From Erythrocercus mccallii (lineage: Eukaryota > Chordata > Aves > Passeriformes > Dicruridae), in NCBI GenBank assembly GCA_013397435.1, contig VZRG01000007.1, positions 124,001 to 188,000 on the forward strand: 64,000 nucleotides of DNA, given 5' to 3'. The notes under the pieces were generated by a model that ran no database searches, had not been told where the DNA came from, and saw nothing but the letters and a program-made list of their open reading frames with translations. Position 1 is the first letter of the stretch. Each line of letters starts with the position of its first letter. The translations under genes and the position numbers were made by a program. This document shows positions 1 through 13,859 of this stretch, piece after piece.

Positions 1-3000
1 CTGCTGTATCAGAACAGTTCTTTGCAATGAACGAAGCATGAGTCCAGAGGAAAAAAATTCATCATGCAGTTAAAGTCTGTTTTGCAAAAGAGTAAATTAT
101 TTATGTGCAGAGCAGGGAGAGGCTAATTAAAGTGACACAGGCAAAACTAATTCTGTCACTTCCTAGTGGAGGTCTTGTAGGTTACTATTGTTAAGGTGCA
201 ACAACGTTAAAAGGGATTAAACACATACTTAGCTGGGATGGGAGGAACTTCACAGAAGTTTCAAAAAAGCAAAGCTTGTATCCAAGGTCCTTGAAGAGCC
301 TCTTCAGGTTTTGGAAATAGTGCATGTGCATGAGTTCAAGTGTCGTGCTTTGTTAAAAGCTCCTGATTGTGACCTTGACTTCCTTCATCCAGTTAGACTC
401 CTTTTTCCATAATCATTCTCCCTGCACAGCTAATCACAGCCTCCAAACCTGAGACCTATATCAGATCTCTTCCTTACTATCTTAATGTTCATCAAAACCC
501 AGGTGTAGTGAGCTTATCCTGACAACCCTTAAGGTACACACACCAATACCATTTATATAGTTATTTCTGGCCTTTTCCTATTTTCTCTACATCTCCTTCT
601 CAGGTTTGCCTGCAGACTGATTTCTCATTATCCAGACTGTTCCCCCACTGCTCCCCTTTTGTCACTGCTGGTGATTCAGGGAATCCCACTTAGCTCTCCT
701 CACCCTTTTACTAGGATGGGACTGAAACCCACCTTCCTCATCATTACCTGCAGAAGCAGAACTCTACTTAGCACAGAGGACTGTATATACCAAACTCTGC
801 TGAGCAAAACACAGAATAAATGACTTTTTCATTGTTAGAGGGATCAAAGTAAATTGGTCAAACAAAGTACCAACAGAAGTAAACACAGCTGTTTGCTTGT
901 CAGTGACTTGACTGATCAACCATTTCAATGAAATTAAGACCAACTGCAAATCTCTGCAGATAATTAAATGTTATAGGGAGCACCACATGCTAAAGAGCTG
1001 ATAAAACACACATATTATGTTCTTGAGAAAGCTGTGACCTGTAAAAGGTCCTCATGAGAAATGAGGCATGTCAGCGTGTGTGCATGTCAGATAATGTCAG
1101 ATATTAATATTGTGAGCCAAAACCTCTGTGTGGCATATTATGACATTAAAAAAAAACAGACTGCAAGGGGCAGAAATCAATAGTCCATTGGTATTTCCTA
1201 AACAGATCCACAACACTGCCAAGACTGGCTGTTTGAACTCACTGTACAGCTGCAGCTTCAGACAACTACATTTTTTAGAGAATTTTAAAAATATTGTGAA
1301 AATATGAGAAAAATTAGGAAAAAAACCCTACTAAAATTAAAAGAAATCTCTTCTGCACACGTCTAAGCAGTAGTTTCAAAGTATGTAATTTTAATGGAGG
1401 CTTATGGGAAGAATAAAAATCCACATCTCTAAAACAATGACTATTTGCAAAGATCTGATTCAGGTCTTCAGGGAAATGAGGTTTTCAAGGAAAATCTGTC
1501 AGAATGGTTCTTCTACTTGCTTGGTTTTATAAAGGGAAAGCCAGACATTAATTTTGCCTAGGTTTGTTCTTAGAAACAACTGGGTGACATTTGGATGAAA
1601 TTTCAATGAAATTTAGCCTAAAGCATACACTTTGGAAAGTCTCTATCGAGAAAAAGGCAGAGGATTAGGCAGAACTATAAATAACTGAAATAAGAGAGCA
1701 TTTGTTTTACGACTGCTGTTGTTTTTTAAAGGGTAATGTCTGGCTGTGCTACCTGCTCCACCTACAGCAGTATCTGACTAGATGCCAGTGCCCATGTATC
1801 AGCTTTAGGGATTGTCTTCCTCACGGTGCAAGAAACTTAGATTCTGAAGAAATACTGTGACCACTTTGGTGCTTTGAGAGCCATACTAGAGAAGGTGTTG
1901 TGGATATTAAAAGTTTGATTTTTGCTTTTTCAGTTTATTGTCAGATGAAGGTGATGCAAATATAAACGTGTTCACTCCTTATATTCCATGAATTTGTGTA
2001 TAGACAACAATCTAGTGCAAGGATGCAGAAGTCTTTCTACTAGTCTTGCTTCCATCCTGCCATATTCTAGATCTATCTCAAATCCTGTCTAATGATATTT
2101 TTTTCAAAAAGGCAGTGAAATCCAAAGCCTCATATTCTGCAAAATTCTTCCAGAATTCCCTGAATTAGAAAGCAATTGCACCTGAACACATAATATGATA
2201 TTTGAAATGTAATAATATAGCATTGTTCTTCAGCCTTGAGGGTTGGAAACAGGTGCTTTTAATCTTAACAGAATGAAGAAACACCAGCAGCCCTTGTACT
2301 CCGTGACTGCACGCCCCTCCCTCCTCCCCAGGCTGGACAGTGATGCTGTTGGTCAGCATGCTGGAGTGGCATACTGAGTCCAGTCCCTTTAACTGGTTTT
2401 CTCCCCAGAATAGTTAATGGAGCAAGATTTTCCCCTGCAGCTTTGCTGTCTGACTGAACTGCAGAACTGTAATCTAGGTTCATTTGAGAACTCAGCCTAA
2501 ACATCAAATATTTTTGAAAATTTGTCTCACAGGGTAATTAGCACTGTAATATGCCAACACGGGTTATTTACAGTGCTCTAAAAACCCCTATTTCTGTTCC
2601 TGTTTGAAGTAATGATAATAAAGCATACAAGAGCTGTACATATTAATGAATAAATATTATAAAATAGCTGCTCATACCTATCAGGAAACTCCATTTAACT
2701 TCAGGAGACATAACAATGCCAGGTTAGCACTTTACCTTGAATGGTGCAGTGATAGCATAAAACTTTCCTACACCAGTTATCAAGGGTCAGCCTTAATGGT
2801 ACTATAAAATTTCTACAACACAAGGTACTTTTTGCTTCCTGAGGGCTTTGTAAGTTTGCTGTAAGTGCATTTATACTCTGAGTATCTAACGAAAATAAAT
2901 TAGTTAGAAATACATACTTGCCCAAATGTAATGCCAAGCCTTAAATTACTTACTAGTCTAATAAAACGCTCTCAATTCAAAGAAACATTTTAGAATAGAG

Positions 3001-6000
3001 GAATGAAAGCATAAAGTACCAGAATAGACCACCAGTATATATTCAGCAGATATATATTTATATGTATAGATTTTTGTATGTACCCTTGATATATTTGAAC
3101 TGAGTTTTACTCCTGCAGCCAGATTTAACTACGTTGTCATGTAAGAAGGACAGTGCTCGGCCGCTTAATGTTGCTGCACTTACACTTTCAGAACATAACG
3201 GTATTTCCATGCGTTTACAAATAAATTTGTTAATTAGTTTCTAAATGAATATATAATTTGAAATGAATCCTTCAGTCAACTTAGTATCTCACAGTTGCCT
3301 GTTGTCTTGTCCCAAGTGATTTTGATAACATAACAATGGACAGGCTCTGTATTTCCTACACAATTAATACTCAGATGCCTTCTGCTGTGTCTACCTGACT
3401 AGTATGCAATGGTCATTTTCTTCCATTACTCTCTATTTCTAAGGGTTTATTTTTCACCATGAGACTACTAAAAGGCACACTAAAAGTAATTTCAGTCTCT
3501 CTAGATTGACATAGAAAGCAATGGTCATTTTGTAATGGGTATCTTAATAAAAGATAATGATAGCATGTTAGCTCAGGACAATCTGGTTAGAAACAATGGC
3601 AGAGATATGCTGTGGTGAAAAAAAGAGCTTCTCTCAAGCTTCCAGAGGGGAGAAAAACATAAGCAAATAACAAAGCATCAGTCTCTGCAGGAAGATAGAT
3701 GTTTAGCTATGTGTGGAAAAGACTTTAATATATTTTACTGCTAAATGCTTGTTTTAAAAATAAAACTACTGATGACAAGATTCTATAATTTTATAGAAAT
3801 TATGTACAAGGACACCCTTGCACAGTACTGCAGTCTAGTGCCCATTAATATAGGAGTCTTTAATTTCTTCATCTCTCTCCCTTTCAGCATATTCTTAAAT
3901 GAACATGTCTACTACCAAATGCACAGATGGGGCAATGAGTCTGTGACTAGAGTTCTGCTTTGATACAATTGCTGGCAGTCACAATTTTAAAAAACTACCA
4001 GTGCATCAAGTGATCCTAAAAATCTGTAAAAGCTCTTTTTCTCTCTACAACAGCATCCTTTGCTACCTGCACAAAGAAAAGATCTCAGTAGGAGGAGTGG
4101 TAGGCTTTCACTTTAGAGAAAATATGCTGAAGACCAAGTTAAATGATCCCTCTGTCAGTTGTCTCTGTAAACAAATGTACATTAAGTTCATTTTATCTTA
4201 ATGGCTGAACACTGAGGAGATGAGGATGTCACATGCAGTAAAAGGAAACAGGCACCTTCCCAACAATTGGTAGCTTTTATTTCTGTTGCCAATACAGGTG
4301 TTTCAGCCATCACAGTTCTTATTGAAGAAATCTCCATAACGCTGGGACACTGGGATGTAGCAAAGCAGGAACTAGCATTACTGTTATCTTGGGAATCTGT
4401 GGTGGAAAATGTCTTTGTATTTATACAGAGAATGCTGGAGATGCTAACAAGGTGAAGCATGAAGGATTTTCCAGATATTTGACTATTAGCTCTGTCTCTT
4501 TTTAAAAAAAAAAAAGTTAGTAGTAATTAAATTTCAAATTCCTCTTTTTCTCCCACTCCTGAAAGCAAAATTATTAAATTAAACACTAATTCCCACCACT
4601 CATAAGTCAGAAAAAAAGAAGGTTAGAACAGAAGTAGGGCTACAAGCTTACATGAACACTTAGGACTCATGGGCTTTCCGGCTGACATATAATCCACCTA
4701 AATACCCTCAAATACTAAGTAGCTTCAGAGAAGTCAGGTTTGAGCTGAGAGCTCACAACATTTAAGCCACAAAGCCATCTCTGGGACCACAGGTCCACTT
4801 GATGCTCTCCAACACACTGCAAATTCCATCAAATGAAGTTTCCAACTTGAATTTCTGGGGTTGGATTCAGATAATTCAGAGAGGCCAATCACAATTCTGT
4901 GGATGCTCTTTGTAGCTCTAATCCCTTCAAACCAATCTGAGCTCATTTTCAATTTCATGGATCCAATTGGCTCATGCAGCTGAGCTTTAGGGAAGTCTGT
5001 GAAGTTGAAAATTGCCATTCTGCTGAATGCCTGCAAGTATAATGATATATATATATACACCTTTCTGCAGAGAAATGTTACTCACATATATTCTTTGCAT
5101 ATCGGCCAACCTGTAAACCATAAACAATGAATTTTTTCTTCCAAAGAATTCATGCTTTTGGGTTTGGGTTTTTTTTAATTTTCTATTTCATATTTAGATA
5201 TAACTCCAACATTAAGTGCCCCAATAAATAGAAGCCAGCATTCAGTAACCATAAAATCAAATATGAGGCTGAAAAGAAAACAATATAATTAATATTTTAT
5301 TGCTTATTCATATGTCTCTATCCCTCTTATTCCATCAGTAACTTTTTCTTATCAGTTGATAAGTCTCCAAATAAAGGTTTAATTCCTCTTTTATTTGTAT
5401 AAAAGCCCATTGACTGGCAGTGATATTTCCCTTTCCTTGGCATTTAGATAGTGCTATAAACATTCTGTTACATATGACATTAACAAATTTAAAATAGCTT
5501 CTTTTCAAACTGAAGGCCAAACTTCTCTTTCAGTGTACTTGTGAGACCAGCTCAATAAAATGATGGTACTGCCTGCACGCTGCCTAGTGACATTCCCTTT
5601 CTTCTCTTTACTCCCCATATCACTGAGGAATTCCTCCTGGACACTGGGACAGAGCTCTCGTGAGGACTTTCAGAGTCCTAAAAGTTTTGTAGACAAGGGC
5701 AGGTAGGCAGATACCAAGATGCTGCTTTTATTGAGGAAAAGACAGGTAAATATCGTCTGTTGCCTGTTCTTTTGGGAGATGGCCAAGCAGACAAGCTGTG
5801 TGTGCAAGTTCTCAGCTAGCCTCAAACACATCTTTCTTCCATATTGGGCTAGGATGGAGGGCAGAACAGGCACTTAAGGAACAGGGCAAGCAAACAGAGG
5901 ATCAAAGAAGAAATCCAGAGCAAAGACATTCTGCTCTCCAGGGGCTTTGATGTGATACTGAACACTTTAGGCTTAATCTTTCTATTTTGGATCGTGCTGT

Positions 6001-8884
6001 TCAAGAGAAATTAGTGCATGTTTTCCAAGGAGGGGTGTACTGTTGTCTAAATCCAGTCTGTCCTCCCAGGGAGGGAGATGAGAGTACTGGCCCCAAGCTC
6101 TTCTGCCCTTTTCCCCCTTTCTGTCCCACCATGGCTGCAGTCACCAGTCATAGGGTTCCGCCCTGGGACTTGACCCCTTGGACAGCTGTCATGTATGGCC
6201 CACACCCCTCCTGGACCTTCTCTGTGTGGATCCTTGGGCTGCAGCAGACTGTCCTAAGCATTTTCCACACCTCACCTTGCTCACACCCTGTCCCCAGATG
6301 CCGACACCACCAGGACTCACCAGGCTAATTTTCCCATGATGCCAGGTCAGAAAAATATGGATCATAGGCTTAACATAAAGTCCCTCAGTCACATCTCAGT
6401 CCCAAAGCTACCAGTCATAGACAACTAGAAAATATATAATCTGTCTTCAGGTACACATTGGCCTTACTTCTGTGCCTCTTCCTGCTTTGTCATAGTCCAG
6501 GCAAGCCTGCACTAGTTCCTCCAGTGATCACAGTCTCAGCCTACTCTTCAAACTACCAGTTTTTGACACAATACCTTCTACAAGCATGCCAGGATTTCTT
6601 TATTATTTATTATGTGATATTCCTTTCTTAATTTTAAAATTGGTTTGCCTGCAGACAGGCAATACACACTTCAGTGCTAACAAATTGGATCTATTTATCT
6701 GCACGTTTATTGAAGAATAACTTATCCTGGGAAATAAACTTCCCTACTTTTTGTTTTGTTTGACAGCTCTCAGATTAAGCAAAATATTCTGGTTAGCTTA
6801 CAATTCATGAGCTAGGATACAACAATTCAAATTTGGTCAAAACTCAGGAGCTTAAAATTTAGTTGCAAGTAAATATCTTTAAAAATTAGTCATATTACAA
6901 GCAAAGCAAAAAAAGCTTTTTTTAAGGAAATAAAAGCCCAACTAACAAAGACAACACAGAAAAGTCAATTAATTTTAATACTCTTCTTGAATTTCAAAGG
7001 GAATCCTTTCCAAATCAGATCAGAACAGGAGAGAAGGCCAATGTCTTGTATGATACTTCTAATATTTTTAGTGGATCTTTATGACTTAGGCTATTATAAT
7101 TGCTTTTGCAAAGCATCTTTTCACTCTGACAGACAAGCTGAAACTTGAAGTAAAGCCAATAACTTTGACACCAGCTTATCATAGGGACATCTCTCATATC
7201 ACACTGTCAATATTATTATTTTATACAAACTGTCATAGAAGGTCATATGAGAGAAGAATATGAGTTGAAATATTAAAGAATAAACTCCAGTAGTTGTAAA
7301 AGGTTTGAATAAAAAAATGCTGAGGGGAGTCTTCCATGTGCTGATAAGAAAATCAAACTTCCTAAGAGGCAAATACAGCTTCTTTATAGTCATAATCTAT
7401 AACAGCCTTACACCTACTCCCAATGGATTATTATGTATTTTCAAGTTTACACAAATTTGCAGACAAGCAGAGCAGAACGGGTTAACACTCAGACTCCTTT
7501 GTTGGTAAGAAATTCCCAATGTCTTTGTTTCAGTCTTCTTAAGAGAAAGTTTTTGTAATAACAAAAAGTTCTAGAGAATAGAAACTTGAATCTTGTAATT
7601 TCATTTTTGAAATTATAAATTTGTTACCAGTTCCCATGGGTTTATTCAAAAATCGATTCTAGTTATTACTGTGTTGTAATATTACACTGTGAGATGATAA
7701 CAGAATTTTTTTCTATTTTTGTATCTTTAAAACCAGTCACTACTTAGTGCTAATCATAACACTTTATATTCTTTTTTCTGTTTCAAAATGTTTTCAGTCT
7801 GTATAGTAATGAAACGTGTTAATGTATGATAAGGCAAGCGACATGAAACTGCAAGGTAAATGTCTGAAATTCTTAAAGAGGATTTAATGATATCATCAGA
7901 CCTGGACAGATCATTAAAAAAACATTATCACAATGGAACGAAAAACAAAAATATTATAAAATGGTATTTGAAATAGCAGTATTACAATGGATAGAGTTCA
8001 CAAAAAATCAAAGGGTGTGGTAATAATCTACAAATTGCCACAGTTGCTGCTGTCTCTGTATTTTCAAGAGAAGTTGGACAGTGATTGATTGATGGTGGAT
8101 TTACTGTCTACAGCTCAGCCATTTTCCTGTGGGAGGCCCAAGTTTGCTGCTTGTAAGAAGAGGTGTTAGGGACAATACTTTGCAGTCAGGATGGGCAAAC
8201 CTGCCTGTGTGAGGCAGTTGGTGGGAGCAGAGGGGGCACTCAGCTCCCTGCCGGGACTGCCACGCACTTGGCTGTGCAGCCAGGTAAAAACCAAACATAC
8301 CAAACAATGACAGTGCCACTGGAGCTTCCTGCATGTCACTGGTCTGCTGCTTTGTGCCTCTTTCAGAGTGGTTTTACAAATGTTTTTCCTCTGTGACAGT
8401 CCTCTCCTTGCAACTTAGAGGCATGCTCTCCTAATTCACTGCTGACGGTGGAAACTTGAGGCGCTCCCCTCATAAACCACCAAGTCACACCAATTCATTA
8501 ACAGCTGACCAGATCCTCTCTTCCTGTGCTCCACCTCTAAAACATAAACTCTCTTGATGGATTTTATTACATGTTGTAAACTTGACCAATTTTCATTTTT
8601 TTCCTGTGCTCAGTGTCCTGCAGCATTTCACCTTTCTGGGGGAGGGAAGAATGAGGAGCACAGTCTAATGTGGTTTGATTTAAATTATTACCCTGGTGCA
8701 CACTTTCTTTGAGATGCTATTTTCCCTGCCTGTTCTAACTGCTGAGCACAATCACTAGAGCTCAATTATTAAAGAGATTCTAAAAATAGTGCCATGCAAA
8801 GCTGTCTATAAAGAAAAATCATTCAAACACAGAAAGAGACATATCCTGGGTAGTGTGCTTTCACTGTTATTAGCTTCTTAATTA
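1..8884. other. non-coding unique sequence
   Basis: AT-rich DNA with no open frame that resembles a protein, no recognisable transposon end and no structured RNA. Small points seen: short TA-rich alternating patches near 3030-3066 and 5046-5056, an A-run at 4504-4515, and a GC-richer patch at 6060-6330 whose open frames on both strands look like chance. The frame at 4267-4455 opens with TTG, not ATG, and matches nothing I know. Either intergenic or intronic DNA would look like this. Confidence 0.7.
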
Positions 8885-8947
8885 TTCTTTTTTTTTTCCC
8901 TTCCATCTTTTGCTCCCTTCCCTCTTACCTTCCATTCTTTCCTTCAG
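8885..8947 (+). repeat. polypyrimidine tract ending in CAG
   Basis: About 60 bases that are almost all T and C, broken by only a few purines, ending in a CAG at 8945-8947. Polypyrimidine tracts of this length are common simple sequence in vertebrate genomes and can adopt triplex (H-DNA) structure. The CAG end gives it the form of a strong 3' splice site, which is taken up separately among the findings. The tract is seen directly; any splicing role is inference. Confidence 0.7.
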
Positions 8948-9115
8948 CAACCATAAGGAACAGGGACTTTCAGGACATTCTCTCCACTACCCTAGAAAAC
9001 TGCATTAGCTCATGCACACACTGGCGCAAGAAAACATTTCCTTTTTAGTAAATGCCAACATTCTTCAACTTTTCTTTCAAGAAGATCATGAACTTGTGTT
9101 CATGGGAATATAACC

Positions 9116-9137
9116 AAAATAAAATAAATAAATAAAT
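9116..9137. repeat. (AAAT)n microsatellite
   Basis: A short run of about five AAAT/AAATA units. It is a simple repeat, likely polymorphic in length, with no coding content around it. Confidence 0.85.
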
Positions 9138-9595
9138 GTAAGCCCTAGTATTTCTAGCTGTAAGTCTTTTCGTGCACTCTTCAGTGGATTTGAAAACAAG
9201 GGCATGGTTAACCATCTGGAAGCCTCAGAACTAATGTTTCCCTGCCAGGGATTTTACAAGACTGTGATTCACTTGATGATTTCTGTTTGGAAAAGCGTTT
9301 AAGGCTATGGTTAAATCTCTAATTAAGCACAGGTAAGCTCTCCCCTCAAGGAAGGTCTCTCTTGTCTTGAGACACTAGTTAGGAGGGGAGCTAGGAGGAA
9401 AGGTGACTAGGATATCTGAGAAGATTCACCTTATAGTCAGTTTGGGCATCCTAAATCCTGGCTGCTCTTCTAAAAGATATCCTTAAGGATAAATAAGAAA
9501 AATAAGGCTGATGCAAGATAGCAATATGCTAAGCCTCTTTTTTTTCCTTAAGTTTCCCGAACGATTTCAAAGCAAACAACAGCAATTACATCTAG

Positions 9596-9660
9596 ACCTA
9601 GAGTTGCAGGAGGGAGGAAAGATGCAAGAGGAGGGAGAAACAGGAGGGAAAAAGCTAAAG
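9596..9660 (+). repeat. purine-rich (GGA/GAA) tract
   Basis: About 65 bases dominated by A and G, with repeated GGAGGGA and GGAAA words and few pyrimidines. The open frame crossing it (9511-9798) is a by-product of the purine bias, which lacks stop codons in this frame; it gives a low-complexity Glu/Gly/Lys-rich peptide and is not called as a gene. Confidence 0.6.
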
Positions 9661-12600
9661 ACTTTTTGCCCCCACTGCAAAGCCTGGATGAATACACATG
9701 TGTATGTGTGTCCCTCGCTCCAAGGCAGGGGTCACGTCACTGTTTCTGCCAGCCCCAGCAGGAGCCTTTTAAGCAGAAGACAAGTAGAATCACATTAATT
9801 TCACCTGGCTACAGGCATCTCCGTTTGGAAAGAAAGTATCTTCCTCCCCCTCCCGTCCTACATCAGTTCCACACCCATTAACATTCAGACTAAATCTGCA
9901 GCTACAATCCCTTGATCAGGCTACATCCTATAGCAGCGGCTCCACCGCTAAAGCTGCGAGGACTGTAAAACTGTCAAGGGACTTAGCCTGAAAATTAAAA
10001 TCAGGGGCCTATCAGCTTAGAGGTTACCCAGTGCATGCAGGACATAACACCAAGGAACGAATATAAATCTTGTAGTACTGACAGCTCTGAACCATTTTAC
10101 TCTGCTTTTCACAGTGAGCTTAGGTGACCATGCACCTCTTTCACATCGCCTATCATATACAAGAAAGGTGTTAACTGCTAATGCCAGCAGTGAGAAGCTG
10201 TTCAAGAATTTTTCTGCCAGCTTTTGCAACACAAGAACCTACCTAAGGAGCATACAAACCTGGAGACTGTGCCTCTTGATGTCTCTAAAGGACACACAAA
10301 CTGCTGAATGGTCATACACATATTGTAGGAAATTAATGTCCATGATCATTCTCAGCTAGACACTTACATCTGAATGCATATGTCTCCAAAGCAAAATAAA
10401 GAAAAATATGAACCCTTTGAAAGTCGCTCAGGTATCATTCCTGAGTCTTTACTAGGTTTTAATACCAATTTCAGCTATCCACACTAAGATAAAACCACAT
10501 GAAGAACAACTATTTACTAGAACAAAATATATTTCACAGTCAAACTGGCCATTTGGGATATACATCTTGCTGACATGAAGAATGTCTGAGTTCACCACAT
10601 AGCTAAGTTTTAGAAATAAAAAGAACAACTGTAAAGGATTTTTTTCTATGGGCAATGATACAAGTTATTTTTATCTAACTACTGCACAATGACATAGAAC
10701 CATTCAGTTAGTAGAAATGACCACTAATGTGAAGAGAAGAAGCTGGGTAGTAAACTAAGTTTCTAATTTACCTATATTCTTTAAGTTCTGCAGGTGACTT
10801 ACACCACAGAAAAAGCAAAACGTTGAAACTAAAGCACAAGAACTTAAAATTACATTCTCTGAAGAATGTTTGGAGTAACTTGTACAATACTGATACAAGC
10901 ACCAGTATGATATGAACAGTCTCCCAGTCAGGTTGACTATGTCTTAAAGCCTGATGAAAATGTTTCATTGAATTAGTGCCCCTTGAAGTGGGGGGCAAAT
11001 ATGCAAAAGAGCAGTACAAACAATTCAAAACATAACATCTGCAAAGTACTGCTGATTAATAAAAATAATAAAAGTCAGATATAAAGTACAGCATCCCTTT
11101 GTTAATTTTAGATTGCTCTCTTTAATTAAAACACCATAACTAATTATTGGCACTTCCTTTAAAAAGGCAGAATTTGCCAGAGGCACAATAAATACTAATA
11201 ATTCACTCTACAATTCTTAATAATTCCATTCTATGGAGCTTTTCATCCATCTAATCCACAAAAAAATAGAAACAAGCATTGGGAGTGCCATTTGATGCTT
11301 GCTGCAGGCAGAGAGAGGGAGCTGATTTGACCAAGACTGCAAAGAGAGCTGGTGGCAGGATGGGGAGGAGGCAGAGGCAGGCAGGGCAGGCAAGGATGGG
11401 TTATTCCTAGTCACCAAGAATGAGGAGACATGGATGTTGGTTGTACTGCAGATACACAGAGAGACAAACACATTCTCAGCCTGAATGGCTTCAGTGACAT
11501 CAGGGAAGAGGAAAATACTCCCCAAAGAGGGAGTGTGGTGGGTAGCACAATGTGCAGCATCCATAGGAGTCTGCTCCAAGCACTTGCTGCCAACCTCCTC
11601 AGAGGTGCCGAAGCTCCATGGCATTTGAAAGATCCAGGGCAGGCTGCAGAAATGGGTTAAAGGCATCGCCCCTTTATTTCCATAGCTAATACATCCCTGA
11701 ATACCACCAACTTCCCTCTTCTTGCTGGCCATTAAGCACTAAACGAACAAAGAGCCACTAATCTGCAGTACTTTTCACATGCCATAATTTAGTATGATCT
11801 ATTGGAAGTGGCCTTCTTTGACAGCCTCATTTACTGCAGAGCCATAATGCCTTTCAAATATTTATTGTGAGTGATGGAGCCGCACAGGAGCATCAGCCTT
11901 TGCTGATTTTATTATCGCACTGCCGGAGGAACACAGATGTATCCTTCAGGTTTTATGAAACTCACAACATTCTTCACAGTTTAAGGATGAAAGACCTAAA
12001 CCAGTTACACACCAGCTGGGCACTTGATACGTGATCTCTTCCATTTCTCATACTTTCCTTAGAGGCTAAGTTTGAAAATAAAACAAACCTGGGAATCAGT
12101 CTCAGAGGGAAAAGCTATCATGGTAAACGCACACACACAACATAGATCTTGATATTCTGCCCCATCCCAGTGCACAACCATGACAAACTCCACCCCAGAT
12201 TCCCAGTGATGGTCAGGGCTGGTTTTTTGGAGGGCATTTTCTATGTTTTTGTTTGTTTGTTTTTTACAGTGGTCATTAATTCTAAAAGAAAATGAGCTAT
12301 GAAAGGGGACAGCATTTTGTTTTGACTGATACTACTTTTTAACAGCTGCTGCAGGCTTCTCTGGGGAAGGCAGAGCATGAGGAGACAAGCATGAAGTTTG
12401 TTGCCTGCACCTGGAAACAATTTAGCCACAGAGAGCTGGATTCTTGTTCTGATCCAGTGTGATACACCTGCATGAGACCCCTGATGGAGGAGAGGAGCTA
12501 TGCCAGTAAGAAACTTTTAGGCTGCTGGGAGTCGCACTTCACCTGCCAAAATTTGAGAGAGTTGTGCCTGCTCCCCAGGCCTTGCGGAGGTGGGAGCATC

Positions 12601-13097
12601 AGCCTCCACACTTGCCCTTCCTGTGCTCCACTGTGGTTCACAGGACTTCCAATACAGGTTGAGTACTGCAGCTTTACTCCTTTAAGAAACGATATGGAAA
12701 AAGACACCCCCAGAGTATTTATTTTTTTCAATAGCTCGTCTTCCAACTTACAGCCTTGTAGTTCATTCCCACAATAGAGGTAGCAGAAGAATTTCAAATT
12801 GTAGGTTCACCAGATAAGGGAGTTCAACCATGCCTACCCTAAAACAAACTGAGAAAATGCCCCTCACACTTGTCACCGTTAGCTAATGGCTGTGGTATTT
12901 TAGGCTGAACAAACCATGTTGGCTGCTCATGCGTGCAATGCCACTGAAAGTCCTTGACAACGACGGCACTGGGGGCACTTTAGGCAAAAGAGTAACCATA
13001 GCCTCAATGCTTCGAGTATCTAATATAACATGGCGGAGAACATGACTGGTCTTTGTCAAACCAGGGAATCAAAGGCTTCTTTATAGATCTCGGAATG
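9661..13097. other. non-coding unique sequence
   Basis: No gene is supported. The stretch contains the longest open frame of the window (11217-11732, minus strand, 171 codons), whose predicted peptide has no domain, signal or motif I recognise and which overlaps other open frames on both strands in a locally GC-richer patch. A tetranucleotide-like GTTT run sits at 12250-12262 and a short CA run at 12128-12139. The interval 11030-11215 and the interval 11760-11950 have the AT-rich, TAAT-containing texture often seen in conserved non-coding elements, but conservation cannot be judged from one sequence. Confidence 0.6.
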
Positions 13098-13130
13098 AAT
13101 TAATCCCGGCTCCAACATCAGGGATTAATT
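13098..13130. promoter_or_regulatory. inverted pair of TAATCCC motifs
   Basis: Two perfect 10-bp arms, AATTAATCCC at 13098-13107 and its reverse complement at 13121-13130, are separated by 13 bp. TAATCC is the established core recognised by K50 homeodomain factors (OTX, PITX, GSC, CRX). An inverted pair of identical sites is consistent with a binding element in an enhancer. The geometry is seen directly; factor binding and enhancer activity are inference. It could also be a chance palindrome. Confidence 0.35.
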
Positions 13131-13550
13131 ATACTGGATTTTGCACATATTTGGTAAACTGGAACTCCAAAGTCTCTACTTGTATTTAATATAATATGCA
13201 TGTTCTCAGTTTCCTAGGCTGTTTATTTTAAAAGGGAAAAAAATATTAAAAGCAGACAGACAAATTAAAGTGTAAATTTGCCTCTCTTACACCCTCTCCT
13301 TTATTTTTTTTCAATAGATAACATCTAGTTTAAAATATCCATTCCAAAACTATGATCAGCAAATACAATTAAACTCTCAGAGAGGCTTGTGCCAAATGGC
13401 AAACTGCCCCATAAAAAAGGTAGTTTTGGTCTCTTTCTATTTATCTCCTTCTGCCTTGAAGTACTCAGTATTACAGAGCAGAGAGATTTTGGGACAGCTG
13501 TGTAGCATGGTGGGAAAAAGGAGCAAAAGGACCATTTCATTTTCTTGGCA

Positions 13551-13587
13551 TACAAACAGTTTTCCTAGCTACAAACAGTTTTCCTAC
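13551..13587. repeat. 19-bp tandem duplication
   Basis: Two adjacent copies of a 19-bp unit beginning TACAAACAGTTTTCCTA, copy one at 13551-13569 and copy two from 13570, differing only at the end. It looks like a recent replication-slippage duplication; it is too short to be a satellite. Confidence 0.85.
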
Positions 13588-13859
13588 AATAAAAGAACAA
13601 ATTAGCAACTTCAGAAGAAAAGGGGTGGCTAAAGTCTTATATAATGGACTATTTATGTCTGAAAAAACTTCAAACTAATGTAAAAGCATCATCTAAAATA
13701 AAAAATGTGAGGGGAATTTAAGACAAAAAAATGATTTCCCGATGTTAATACTTATCATGTCACTCAGAGCAACTTGCTTTCTGGTGGTATTTTACTGCAA
13801 TATTCCAAGCTATGGAAAAACTGATGTTTCATAATAATGATGATTGCTGATTTTTTCTT

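Noticed and set aside
11217..11732. Longest open frame (171 codons, minus strand) as a gene
   Set aside because: At about 40% GC, six frames over 64 kb are expected to give a longest chance frame of roughly 140-160 codons, and this sits in a GC-richer patch. No domain, homologue or splice framework is recognised and other frames overlap it on both strands.
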